Counted from the first letter of the stretch, positions 1-7,899 are shown. The stretch is 22,417 nucleotides of DNA from Actinomycetota bacterium (GCA_003170995.1 PMXT01000075.1:1-22417); one strand, 5' to 3'. Made by a program: numbers and translations. Notes: generated by a model not told the origin, from the letters alone.

Positions 1-485
1 TGCGCCAGCTCGGCCGCGGCCTGGGTGCCCGAGACGCCACCGCCGATGACGAGCACCGAGTCGACCTTGCGCTTGAGCACGAGCTTGTTGGAATGCGGCC
101 CCGGAAAACGGACAGCGGCCTCGATGATCCGTGCTGCCTTGTCGGTGACCGCCTCGCCGTCGTTCTTGTCGTGCACCCACGAGCAGCCTTCGCGGATGTC
201 GGCGACCTCCATCTCGAGGCCGCGCGCGTAAAGGCGCTGAAAGCGCCGTGCGACAAAGTCCTGCGAGCAGCCGGCGAAGACGAGCGGGCGCCCGTCCGCC
301 TCTTCCGTCATTTCCTGTAGGCGCGCCTGACCCTCGCGGCTGCACCAGGTTGGGCTACGCAGCACCTCGCCCTGTTCCGAGGCCGTCTGCTCTAGCCGCT
401 CGAAATCGACGTTCGAGGCCATCGTGCCCGCGCACTCGCAGAGCAGGATGCGAGGCCGGCCGCTGTTACCGTTCGCCGCGCTCAT
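1..485 (-). CDS. HdrA-like FAD/Fe-S protein, N-terminal part (partial)
   Basis: This gene starts at an ATG at 485 and runs off the left edge, so only about the first 161 residues are visible. The N-terminus has an LLCECAG motif (Cys16, Cys18), and the visible part ends in an FAD-binding Rossmann start (VLVIGGGVSGTQAAAEL). The same layout opens the large HdrA at 1365-4721: a CxC motif, a cysteine-containing segment near 'AGCSQDF', a 'REGCSWVH' block, then the FAD motif. It is therefore a second HdrA-like subunit of the same operon. Its ATG overlaps the stop of the upstream ferredoxin gene (ATGA, 4 bases), so the two are probably translationally coupled. HdrA proteins carry the FAD where electrons split in heterodisulfide reductase complexes. 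Whether this copy has the later ferredoxin domains cannot be seen. The family call is firm; the function within the complex is inferred. Confidence 0.85.
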   Translation of the reverse strand, partial: MSAANGNSGRPRILLCECAGTMASNVDFERLEQTASEQGEVLRSPTWCSREGQARLQEMTEEADGRPLVFAGCSQDFVARRFQRLYARGLEMEVADIREGCSWVHDKNDGEAVTDKAARIIEAAVRFPGPHSNKLVLKRKVDSVLVIGGGVSGTQAAAELA

Positions 486-907
486 CCGCTCACCCCCGCG
501 CCGATTTCCTCAGCCGGAACGGGCAGCGCCTCGGCCGCCCCGGTCGGACAGGCGCGAGCGCAGGCGCCGCAGCCGATGCACCTGGAGGCGTCGAAGACGA
601 TCGTACGGAAGGCTGATACGCGCTCGGGCACCGCGATCGAGCCCGAGGGTTGGTGCCGTGCAATCGCGCGCAGAGCGGTACCGATTGCACCGCGACGGCT
701 ATCCGGCGGCGCCGAGTAGAGCTGCATCGGGTCGAACATGTCTCCCTTCAAGGTGGCGCCCGACGGGCAAGCCGAGGCACAGCGGCCGCAGCCGATACAG
801 AGCTCCTCGTGGCGGACGATCTGGCAGCCGATCGCACCGGTGCTCTCGCGTGGCGCCGCGCCCGGAAGCCGCTCGAAGATCGCTTCGCCTCTCGCCGTCA
901 GTGGCAT
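482..907 (-). CDS. Ferredoxin-like protein with two [4Fe-4S] clusters (HdrC-like)
   Basis: A 141-residue protein with two classical cluster motifs: Cys37, 40, 43 and 47 (CIGCGRCASACP) and Cys110, 113, 116 and 120 (CIGCGACARACP), about 60 residues apart. The ATG at 907 is chosen because longer in-frame versions overlap the mvhD-like gene, whose stop is at 919-921. An AGAGGAAG stretch lies about 14 bases upstream. The gene sits 11 bases after the mvhD-like gene and overlaps the next HdrA-like gene by 4 bases. It probably shuttles electrons between the two HdrA-like subunits, or between HdrA and HdrB, in the place HdrC has in methanogen complexes. It lacks clear HdrC features beyond its two clusters, so 'HdrC-like' is inference from position. 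No membrane segment is visible; it should be cytoplasmic. Confidence 0.85.
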   Translation of the reverse strand: MPLTARGEAIFERLPGAAPRESTGAIGCQIVRHEELCIGCGRCASACPSGATLKGDMFDPMQLYSAPPDSRRGAIGTALRAIARHQPSGSIAVPERVSAFRTIVFDASRCIGCGACARACPTGAAEALPVPAEEIGAGVSG

Positions 908-918
908 CGTGACATCAC

Positions 919-1368
919 TTACTTCCTCTTCAAGGGCGGTAGAGCCGAGATCGTCTCGTGCATCTTGCGGGCCGCGGCGACGAATTTGGGCGAGTCGGCG
1001 GCGCTCATCGTGAACATCTGCACCCGCTCGGGCTCGACTCCGACCGACTCCAGAAGCGCACGGGAAAACTCGATCCGGTCGAGTGCGTGCAGGTTGCCCT
1101 CGCGGTAGTGGCACTGGCCCTCGAGGCAGCCGGCGACGTAGACGCCGTCAGCACCATCGGCGAGCGCTTTGAGTAGATGGAGCGGACTGACCCGGCCGGT
1201 GCAGGGCACGAGCACGCTGCGGATCGTTGTCGGTAACGAGACACGCGCGTTACCGGTCGCATCCGCGGCGGCGTAGGCGCACTCGCGGCAGAAGAAGGCG
1301 ACGATCTTGCGCTCGGCGCCGTCCTCCGTCTCGGGTGCCCGGGTGTTCTCGGCAGCGGTGCTGGTCAC
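919..1368 (-). CDS. mvhD: MvhD-like hydrogenase/Hdr iron-sulfur subunit
   Basis: A 149-residue protein with the MvhD/FlpD signature: FFCRECAYAAAD (Cys27, Cys30), VPCTGRVSP (Cys56), and VAGCLEGQCHYREGN (Cys81, Cys86). In MvhD these cysteines bind a [2Fe-2S] cluster that passes electrons from a hydrogenase, formate dehydrogenase or NAD(P)H-oxidising partner into HdrA. The chosen start is the GTG at 1368, which overlaps the TGA of the upstream hdrA gene (GTGA). No [NiFe]-hydrogenase large subunit is visible in the window, so the electron donor is likely something else. The GltD-like module in the neighbouring HdrA is an obvious candidate. The first 20 residues are a low-complexity acidic extension not expected in the core family. 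Confidence 0.9.
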   Translation of the reverse strand: MTSTAAENTRAPETEDGAERKIVAFFCRECAYAAADATGNARVSLPTTIRSVLVPCTGRVSPLHLLKALADGADGVYVAGCLEGQCHYREGNLHALDRIEFSRALLESVGVEPERVQMFTMSAADSPKFVAAARKMHETISALPPLKRK

Positions 1369-4300
1369 ACCATCACCTCGGCCAGGATCTCCTCGTCCGA
1401 GTAGCCGCCCAGTGTCATCGCGCCCGACGGGCACTCGGCGGCGCAGATCCCGCAACCGCGGCAGGAGTTGGCGTCGACCACCGAGTGCGGGTTGTCGCCC
1501 CCGGAGAGCTTGACGGCGCCTTGCGGGCAAACCGACTCGCAGATGCCGCAGCCGATGCACTGTTCGAGATTCGACGACGCTACCTGTGCCGGCGTCAGCA
1601 CGAACCCGGCCGAGAGCATCGAGACGACGCGCGCGGCGGCCGCCTTGGCTTGAGCGATCGTGTCGGGGATGTTCTTGGGGCCCTGCGCCGTACCGGCGAC
1701 GAAGATCCCGGCTCGCTGCGTGTCGACCGGCTTCAGCTTGGGGTGGTACTCCTTGATGAACCCGGCCGAACCCTGTTGCAGTCCGGCGACGTGGGCGATC
1801 TCGGTCGTCCCGGCCGAGGCCTCGAGACCCGCCGAGAGCACGACCAGGTCGAACAGCTCCTCGTTCTTACGCTTGGTGACGGTGTCCTCGAAGCGCACAC
1901 GCAGGCTTTTGTCGGCCTCCTCCATCACCTCGCCGACGCGGCCGCGCACGTAACGAACGCCGCGCTCCTGCACGAGCCGGTAGTACTCCTCGTGAGACTT
2001 CCCCGGCGCGCGCAGGTCGGTGTAGCCGATGGTGATGTCGACGTCGGGGTAGTGCTGCTTGATCAGCGAGGCGTGCAGGGTCGCGAACAGGCAGCAGATC
2101 GCCGAGCAGTGCTCGTTGCCCGAGGAGGTACAGTCGCGCGAGCCGACGCACTGGAGCATGAAGATCTTCTTCGGGACGGCGCCGTCGGAAGGTCGCTCAA
2201 GCTCGCCGGCGGTCGGCCCGGAAGGTGCGAGTAGGCGAGCGAGTTGGCTCTGAGTGACGACGTTGCTGAAGCGCCCGAAACCGAGTGGGATCTTGCGCCG
2301 GGCATCGAACTCCTTGTGTCCGGTGGCGACGATGATCGCGCCGACGGCGAGCTCCTCGGTCTCCTCCTGCTGATCGAGCTCGATTGCGCCGGCCGGACAG
2401 GCACGGACGCAGGCCTCACACTCCGAGCAGACAGCGCAGGCCAGGCAGCGGCTCGCCTCGGCGATCGCCTCCTCTTCGCTGTAGCCGCCCACGACCTCGG
2501 CCCAGGAAGCGCAGCGATCGGAGCGATCGAGAAGCACAGCTGGAATGCGCTGGCCAACTTCGCGCCGTGCAAGCTCCTCGGCACTGGGACGGGCCTCGGC
2601 CGCCTTTGCCGGCCAGACCTCGAACAGTTTCTCGCCGCGCAGGTAGTTGTGAATCGAGTGCGCCGCGCGCGTACCTGCCGCGATCGCCTCGATCGCAGTC
2701 CAGCCGCCTGTGGCCGCGGCATCGCCGCCCGCGAAAACCCCGCTCTTGCCGGTCATCAGGGTGTCGCGATCGATCCGTATCTGACCCTTCTCGACAGAGA
2801 CGTCCTCGCAGCCCTCGAGGAAGTCGCAGACGATGTCCTGCCCGATCGCAAGAACGACCGTGTCGGCTTCGATCTCGGTCACGTCGCCCTCGATCGGAAC
2901 GGGACGGCGCCGGCCCGACGAATCGGGCTCACCAAGCTTGCAGCGCTGTAGCTTGAGCGCCGAGACGCGTCCCTTCTTTCCGACGATCTCGAGCGGAGCA
3001 ACCAGGAACTCGACCTTCAGACCTTCCTCGATCGCCTGCTCGTCCTCCTCGCCGAGAGCCGGCATCTCCGCGCGCGTCCTACGGTAGACGAGCGTGACGT
3101 TGGGCTCGCGACCGGAGGTTTGTTGCAGGCGGATGGCACTGCGAGCGGCGTCGAGCGCCACGTCGCCGCCACCGATGACGACAACCCGATCGCCAACCGA
3201 GACCGACTTGCCGAGATTGAGCCGGCGCAGAAACTCGACCGCGCGCTCGGTGCCCTCCAGCTCCGCGCCCGTAATCTCGACCTCGCTCGACTTCTGCAGT
3301 CCAACGGCGAGGAAAGCGGCGCCATATCCGTTTTCGAGCAGCCCGTCGACAGTGAAGTCCTTACCAGCCCGCTGCCCGAGCTTGAGCTCTACGCCGAGCG
3401 CCGTAATTTGATCGATCTCGCGCTCGAGCACGTCCTTGGGCAAGCGGTAGTCGGGAATGCCCGTCTTCAGCATCCCGCCGGCGACCGGCAGCGCCTCGAA
3501 GACGGTGGTCCGGTAGCCAAGCTTGGCAAGGTCGCGAGCGCAGGTGAGGCCGGCCGGGCCGGCACCGATTATCGCCACCTTCTCGGAGTGGATGACCGGC
3601 ACCTTCTCGATCACCGTCTCGGGTCCAACGTGGTCGGCGACAAAGCGCTTCAGCGCCGCGATCGCAACCGGCTCGTCAACCTCGCCGCGGGCGCACGCGC
3701 GCTCGCAGGGATGCGTGCAGATTCGACCGCAAACGGAGGGGAAGGGATTGGGGCCTGAGGCGACGCGATAAGCCTCGTCGAAGCGTCCCTCGGCGACAAG
3801 CGCCACGTAACCCTGGGCCGAGGTCCCGGCCGGGCAGGCCGACTTGCACGGTGCAGGCCCGCGCTTGTCGATCGCGTACAGCGACGGCACCGCGTTTGCG
3901 AACGGCCGCGAGATCGCCTTGCGCTTGGTGACGCCGAGCTCGAACTCACTCGAGACCGAGACCGGGCAGGCCGCGGTGCAGTCGTCGCAACCGACGCAGG
4001 CCTCGCTGACGAAGCGCGGCCGCTGGCGCAACTTGACCCTGAACTCGCCCGGTGGGCCCGAGATCTCGGTCACGTCGGTGAGTGTGCGAATGTGGATGCG
4101 CGGATCGAGGGCAGCTCCGGTCAGCTGCGGCGCGAGCGAGCACATGGCGCAGTCCTCGGTGGGGAAGGTCTTGGAGAGCCGGGCCATGTAGCCGCCAAGC
4201 GACTGCTCGCGCTCGACGAGGTGCACGTCGATACCGGCGCCGGACAGTTCCTCGGCGGCCGTGATACCTGCGATACCGCCACCGACAACCAGCGCCGAGC

Positions 4301-4721
4301 GGTGCAAGAAGGTGCGACCGCGCGGCAGATCCGACTGGAAGCGCGCTCGGGCAACCGCGGCCGAGACGATCTTCTCGGCCTTGAGTTGCGCCTTCGCCGG
4401 CTCGTCGCGGTGGATGAACGAGCAGCCCTCGCGCAGGTTGCCGAAGGCGACGGCGTTCTCGCCCAGCCTCAGCTCACGCGCGATCCGCTCGAAGGTCGGA
4501 CCCTGGAAACGGCGCGAGCAGGCGCCGATCACGATGCGATCGAGCCCACGCTCCTCAACCGCCTGCTCGATCATGCGGCGCCCCTCGGTGCCGCACATGA
4601 ACTGGTTGCGCGAGATCGAGACGACGCCGTCGTGAGTCCTGGCCGAGTCGGCCAGCGAGTCGAGGTCGAGAACTCCGGAGATGTTGCCTCCGCACTCGCA
4701 GAGGAAGACGCCACAGCGCAT
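1365..4721 (-). CDS. hdrA: HdrA fused internally to a GltD/NfnB-like NAD(P)H oxidoreductase module
   Basis: A large flavoprotein of 1118 residues. HdrA part 1: a CxC at Cys8/Cys10, an FAD Rossmann motif (VVGGGIAG, about 145-152), CAMC at 191-194 and a [4Fe-4S] motif at Cys242, 245, 248 and 252. Next comes a full GltD-like module (about 290-700): N-terminal cluster cysteines 292, 296, 331, 335, 339 and 343 around NPFPSVCGR, an FAD motif GAGPAG at 386-391, a second Rossmann fold for NAD(P)H (IGGGDVALDAA, about 516-526) and YRRTRAEMPA (546-555). HdrA then resumes at a cysteine-rich stretch (Cys759-775, ending CVRACPAGAIEL), with its FAD half and GIFVAGTAQGPKNIPD (1005-1020). Two more [4Fe-4S] motifs close it (1055-1065 and 1087-1097). 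The ATG at 4721 overlaps the hdrB stop by one base (TGATG). A longer reading frame exists upstream but overlaps hdrB. The protein can plausibly exchange electrons with NAD(P)H directly; substrates are unknown. Confidence 0.93.
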   Translation of the reverse strand: MRCGVFLCECGGNISGVLDLDSLADSARTHDGVVSISRNQFMCGTEGRRMIEQAVEERGLDRIVIGACSRRFQGPTFERIARELRLGENAVAFGNLREGCSFIHRDEPAKAQLKAEKIVSAAVARARFQSDLPRGRTFLHRSALVVGGGIAGITAAEELSGAGIDVHLVEREQSLGGYMARLSKTFPTEDCAMCSLAPQLTGAALDPRIHIRTLTDVTEISGPPGEFRVKLRQRPRFVSEACVGCDDCTAACPVSVSSEFELGVTKRKAISRPFANAVPSLYAIDKRGPAPCKSACPAGTSAQGYVALVAEGRFDEAYRVASGPNPFPSVCGRICTHPCERACARGEVDEPVAIAALKRFVADHVGPETVIEKVPVIHSEKVAIIGAGPAGLTCARDLAKLGYRTTVFEALPVAGGMLKTGIPDYRLPKDVLEREIDQITALGVELKLGQRAGKDFTVDGLLENGYGAAFLAVGLQKSSEVEITGAELEGTERAVEFLRRLNLGKSVSVGDRVVVIGGGDVALDAARSAIRLQQTSGREPNVTLVYRRTRAEMPALGEEDEQAIEEGLKVEFLVAPLEIVGKKGRVSALKLQRCKLGEPDSSGRRRPVPIEGDVTEIEADTVVLAIGQDIVCDFLEGCEDVSVEKGQIRIDRDTLMTGKSGVFAGGDAAATGGWTAIEAIAAGTRAAHSIHNYLRGEKLFEVWPAKAAEARPSAEELARREVGQRIPAVLLDRSDRCASWAEVVGGYSEEEAIAEASRCLACAVCSECEACVRACPAGAIELDQQEETEELAVGAIIVATGHKEFDARRKIPLGFGRFSNVVTQSQLARLLAPSGPTAGELERPSDGAVPKKIFMLQCVGSRDCTSSGNEHCSAICCLFATLHASLIKQHYPDVDITIGYTDLRAPGKSHEEYYRLVQERGVRYVRGRVGEVMEEADKSLRVRFEDTVTKRKNEELFDLVVLSAGLEASAGTTEIAHVAGLQQGSAGFIKEYHPKLKPVDTQRAGIFVAGTAQGPKNIPDTIAQAKAAAARVVSMLSAGFVLTPAQVASSNLEQCIGCGICESVCPQGAVKLSGGDNPHSVVDANSCRGCGICAAECPSGAMTLGGYSDEEILAEVMV

Positions 4722-5674
4722 CAGACCACCGCTCTTTCCCGCGCGCCGATCCGCTCCAGGATCGGCTCTACGTTCTGGGAGTGGGCCTTGACGCCGCAGA
4801 CCGTGTCGGGATCGGCCCCGAGCGCGAGCGCCACCAGCTGCTGGGTATGCAGGTGGACGAACGGGTACTCCTCGTTCGCGCTCTGCTCGATGATCGAGTG
4901 GTGACGGTCGAACTGGAGGGCGCAGTTCGGGCACATGTGCACGCAGACGTCAATCTTCTCCTCTGCGAGCCGCCGCAACTTCTGGCGCGTCACCGCAACC
5001 GAGATGGAGGGATTGACAAAGCGCTGGCGGAAGCCGGCGCCGCAGTGAGTCGTCTTCTCGTTGTAGTTGCCGGTCTTGATCACCCCGGTCGGCTCGAGCA
5101 GGTCCTCGGGGATCATGAAGTTCTCGGCATCGCCCACAACCTCATCGGGGAAGACCTTGCAGTAGTGGCAGGCGGGGTGGGTGGCGACCTTGATCCCGTC
5201 CAGGCGGCGCTTGATCAGCCCCGGGATCGAGTGATGGCGGCTCCAGAGGATCTCGAGCGTGTGCATGTGCCGGATCGTGCCGGCGACCTCGTCGTTGTAC
5301 TCGCGCCCGATCTTGGCCAGCGCTTTGTTCGATTCTTTGCGAAACTCGGGCACCTCGAGCACGTTGCGCGACTTCTTGTTGATCGCGTAACAGGTCGAGC
5401 AGAGGTAGCTCTGGATCGGATGCCCGGCCTCGACCGCGACGCAGGCGTTACGCGCCGCGACTCCTAGTGTGGTCGGAAACGGCAGCAGGTCTGAGTAGTA
5501 GCCGAGCCCGGTGCAGCAGGTCTGGTCGGGGTTGACGATGTACTCGACGTCGAAGCGATCGAACAGCCACTTCGACGCCGACTCCACGCCGGGGTACTCG
5601 GTCGTGACCAAGCAGCTTCGGAAAAGCTGGACACCGCCGGTGATCGGCTCGATGTCCGGAGTTGTTGGTGCCAT
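4721..5674 (-). CDS. hdrB: HdrB-like heterodisulfide reductase subunit (CCG domains)
   Basis: A 317-residue protein with two CCG-type repeats. The first is complete: Cys21, Cys53-Cys54, Cys92 and Cys95 (C-x31-CC-x37-CxxC), which in HdrB binds a noncubane [4Fe-4S] cluster. The second has Cys169, His210-Cys211, Cys248 and Cys251, so the first cysteine of its CC pair is histidine (THCGAG). In the family, HdrB reduces a disulfide such as CoM-S-S-CoB at these clusters. An actinobacterium is unlikely to have those coenzymes, so the real substrate is unknown. The ATG at 5674 is preferred because it has a good Shine-Dalgarno (AGAGAGG, 7 bases away) and lies just downstream of a strong promoter; a longer frame upstream crosses that promoter. 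This is the first gene of the operon and overlaps hdrA by one base. Confidence 0.92.
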   Translation of the reverse strand: MAPTTPDIEPITGGVQLFRSCLVTTEYPGVESASKWLFDRFDVEYIVNPDQTCCTGLGYYSDLLPFPTTLGVAARNACVAVEAGHPIQSYLCSTCYAINKKSRNVLEVPEFRKESNKALAKIGREYNDEVAGTIRHMHTLEILWSRHHSIPGLIKRRLDGIKVATHPACHYCKVFPDEVVGDAENFMIPEDLLEPTGVIKTGNYNEKTTHCGAGFRQRFVNPSISVAVTRQKLRRLAEEKIDVCVHMCPNCALQFDRHHSIIEQSANEEYPFVHLHTQQLVALALGADPDTVCGVKAHSQNVEPILERIGARERAVV

Positions 5675-5707
5675 CAGGTCGCCTCTCTCGCGTGAGTGCT
5701 GACGCGA

Positions 5708-5736
5708 ATTATCGATAGCGCGCGCTTGTAAGTCAA
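5708..5736 (-). promoter_or_regulatory. Sigma70-type promoter of the hdr operon
   Basis: On the minus strand a -35 box TTGACT (5736-5731) and a -10 box GATAAT (5713-5708) are separated by exactly 17 bases; each differs from consensus at one position. The predicted transcription start near 5701 gives a leader of about 27 bases containing the hdrB Shine-Dalgarno (5688-5682). It is the best promoter seen in the window and marks the start of the hdrB-hdrA-mvhD-ferredoxin-hdrA2 transcript. Confidence 0.75.
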
Positions 5737-5750
5737 ATAAGTGCGGCTTA

Positions 5751-5765
5751 TTCGTGTTGCACGAA
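5751..5765. promoter_or_regulatory. Palindrome beside the hdr promoter, possible operator
   Basis: TTCGTG-TTG-CACGAA is a perfect 6+6 inverted repeat with a 3-base centre. It lies 14 bases upstream of the -35 box of the hdr promoter, where an activator or repressor could bind. It also lies about 40 bases downstream of the stop of the preceding minus-strand gene and could form a small hairpin there, but there is no T-run, so a terminator is less likely. It does not match a regulator site I recognise. Confidence 0.4.
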
Positions 5766-5805
5766 CTTCGGCTGACCACCACGAATACGGCCGCGAGCTC
5801 GTTCG

Positions 5806-7899
5806 CTATCGGTTTGTCGCATCCAGAGCGGCGAGTTGGCGCGTGGGTGGCTGGAAGAGCGTGAGATCGAAGCTCGTCCAGCGCACGGTCGGCTTTCCGG
5901 TTGTCGTCTCCTCTTTGGCCCGTTGCGCCAGAACGGCCCACCTCGGCCAACCGGACGCGAACACAAGCCGTCCCTCGTACAACCACAGTGACACCAGAAC
6001 AGGCTTGGTCGTATGACCGTGCATGAGACCTCCGTAGAGTGCCCGGACTATCCGGCCGGTCTGAACCACGCCGGTGAGCCGTTCTTGTGCGACCTTCACC
6101 GTTACGTCTGCGTTCAGTGTCGTGGTTTGCACAGCAGCGGGCTTGTAGGTCAACACTCGCTCTTGCGTCAACAGGATGAGGGTCTTTCTACCGACTCGGT
6201 AAAGCTTCAGTTGCAGCGCGTGGCCGCGGAGCGGATCGGCGATTGCGACTCCGATCCTGCCGCCGCGCAGGTTGCCGAGCGCAGCGCGGGTGTGCACACC
6301 GAAGGTGCGATGCTCGAGCAGAGAGAGGTCGTCGCTTCGGCGCTCGAGCACGAGCCGGTTCTCGCGATCGCGGAAGATCAGCGCGATCTGAGAGCCTCCC
6401 GCGACCAGTTCGAGCCCGGGCCTAGCCGCAACCGAGATCGGGCGAGACCAGCGCCCGGCGCGCGAGCGGGTCAGCTCGAGCGCGGATCCTCCTGGCCGCG
6501 AGACGATTGCGGCAAGCGCGAGTTCGCCACCGGGTAGCGGCGCTAGACTAACCGCCTCGGCGCGGGCGGCAAGCAGGCGCCTGGGCCGCCAGGAAGGGCT
6601 TTCGGCGATGTAGACGCCGCCGGATCGCGAAAAGGCCACTACTAGGCTTTCGTTCGACCGATAAGCGGCGGCGACGGCGCCCGTTTTCGCTCCTTCGAGA
6701 TGAACCACCTCACGCCACGACGCGCCGCGATGGCTTCTGGGCTTGAGAACGTCGCACCAGGTATTCGTTCTCGGCGCCAGCGGGTCTCCGTTCAGCCCCG
6801 GTTTCATCGCGCCGCACGGTCCCGGCTGAGACCGCGACCAGCGGCCTTCCCAGATCTCGAGCTCCACCGGCCCGGGGCGCGGCGGCTGCTCGAACTTCGG
6901 TTGGGTCTTCCAGACCTCGATCGCGGCGGCCAATCGCCTTCCCTTGAGCGCGACCGCTCCCTGTGAGCCCGCCGGCCCTATGGGCAAGATCACGGCTACG
7001 GGATGGCCGCTTGTGTACTCCATTACCTGCTCAGGGCTCGGGCCGCAACCGCCCGGAAACGTGCACAGGGCCGTCGAGCTGAACCCGCTCTTGGCGCCGA
7101 CAGCGAGCATCGGAGCGAGTGCGAGCAGAGCGAATAGCGGCGCTCTGGCTAGTGGAGCCAGCCGTCCGACCAGGATCGCTCTGGCCGCTCGGGTCAGAAA
7201 GACCGCGAAGAGGAGCACCGCTCCGATCTCGACCAGTATCGCGGCGAGAAGCCAGCCATCGTGCCCCTGGTGCAGACGGTGCCATTCGAAGGCAAGCGCG
7301 ATCTGAAGCGAGACGGCTGCCACCAGGGCGCCGCCGCCCGCGAGCGCGAGTCCCGAGCTGAGCCGGCGCCGCCGCTGCACGAACGCCAGCGCCGACTCGG
7401 CGAGAATAAGCGCAATCGCGACCAGGCACACACTGAGGGCGAGCTTCAACGAGAGGTAGCGTGGCGGGAGGTAGAGATCGAGCACCCGAAAGTGATGGGA
7501 AAAGCCCTCTCCGCCGGTATTTTCGTCAACGTTCGCCGGGAAGGTTACTTCGCCCCCGCGCCGATAGCGACGAACCTCGAGCACCTTGAGCGCGATCACC
7601 GTGATCGCCAGCAGGATCGGAATCGCCGCCGCCAGAACCACCTGCGCATTGACACGAGCCCATCGGGCCAGCATCCACTCATGCACTTCTTGGGCTACCC
7701 GCTCCGGCTTTCCGAGACTAGCCAGTGCCCGCTTTTCTACCTCGGCGTCGCTCGCTCCTCGTTTTCGTTCCTCCTTCTCCAGCCGGGAGAGGCGCCGTCG
7801 CGCGGCGGCAAGCGCCCGGCGGCGTTCCCGCCCGTGCAAGACGAGGAGCCGATCGATCTCGGCCAGGTAGCGGTCGGTTGGGCTCGTCGTCTCCGACAT
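5806..7899 (-). CDS. Membrane protein: HAAS-like N-terminus, five TM helices, large C-terminal domain
   Basis: A 697-residue protein of unknown function. Residues 1-80 are charged and helical and resemble HAAS/DUF1700 domains (YLAEIDRLL, a long basic helix, then ASLGKPERVAQEV). Hydrophobic segments follow at about 87-108, 150-173, 183-205, 215-236 and 253-272. With the N-terminus inside, this puts the last 400 residues or so outside the cell. That part contains repeated short beta-strand-like blocks (for example GGVYIAESPSW, GGELALAAIV, GSQIALIFRD), suggesting a beta-propeller-like fold, and a few cysteines (residues 279 and 285 and later pairs) that could form disulfides. The start is an ATG without a strong Shine-Dalgarno. 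HAAS domains often go with PadR regulators, but none is visible nearby. It lies 64 bases after sufD and may be cotranscribed with suf; the link is unclear. Confidence 0.8.
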   Translation of the reverse strand: MSETTSPTDRYLAEIDRLLVLHGRERRRALAAARRRLSRLEKEERKRGASDAEVEKRALASLGKPERVAQEVHEWMLARWARVNAQVVLAAAIPILLAITVIALKVLEVRRYRRGGEVTFPANVDENTGGEGFSHHFRVLDLYLPPRYLSLKLALSVCLVAIALILAESALAFVQRRRRLSSGLALAGGGALVAAVSLQIALAFEWHRLHQGHDGWLLAAILVEIGAVLLFAVFLTRAARAILVGRLAPLARAPLFALLALAPMLAVGAKSGFSSTALCTFPGGCGPSPEQVMEYTSGHPVAVILPIGPAGSQGAVALKGRRLAAAIEVWKTQPKFEQPPRPGPVELEIWEGRWSRSQPGPCGAMKPGLNGDPLAPRTNTWCDVLKPRSHRGASWREVVHLEGAKTGAVAAAYRSNESLVVAFSRSGGVYIAESPSWRPRRLLAARAEAVSLAPLPGGELALAAIVSRPGGSALELTRSRAGRWSRPISVAARPGLELVAGGSQIALIFRDRENRLVLERRSDDLSLLEHRTFGVHTRAALGNLRGGRIGVAIADPLRGHALQLKLYRVGRKTLILLTQERVLTYKPAAVQTTTLNADVTVKVAQERLTGVVQTGRIVRALYGGLMHGHTTKPVLVSLWLYEGRLVFASGWPRWAVLAQRAKEETTTGKPTVRWTSFDLTLFQPPTRQLAALDATNR

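Noticed and set aside
908..1114. Longer N-terminus for the two-cluster ferredoxin
   Set aside because: It overlaps the conserved mvhD-like gene in another frame and looks like a frame shadow.
1369..1560. Longer N-terminus for the MvhD-like protein
   Set aside because: It overlaps the C-terminal ferredoxin region of HdrA in another frame, and the GTG overlapping the hdrA stop matches the operon pattern.
1227..2234. Plus-strand open frame of 335 residues opposite hdrA
   Set aside because: It is antisense to the clear hdrA coding region, rich in Arg/Gly/Ala from GC-rich codon shadows, and has no recognisable motif.
4722..4934. Longer N-terminus for HdrA (71 extra residues)
   Set aside because: The extension overlaps the conserved C-terminal part of hdrB and is arginine/proline-rich; the ATG at 4721, coupled to the hdrB stop, fits better.
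5675..5986. Longer N-terminus for HdrB (104 extra residues)
   Set aside because: It would cross the promoter and Shine-Dalgarno and overlap the end of the preceding gene; the sequence there is not HdrB-like.
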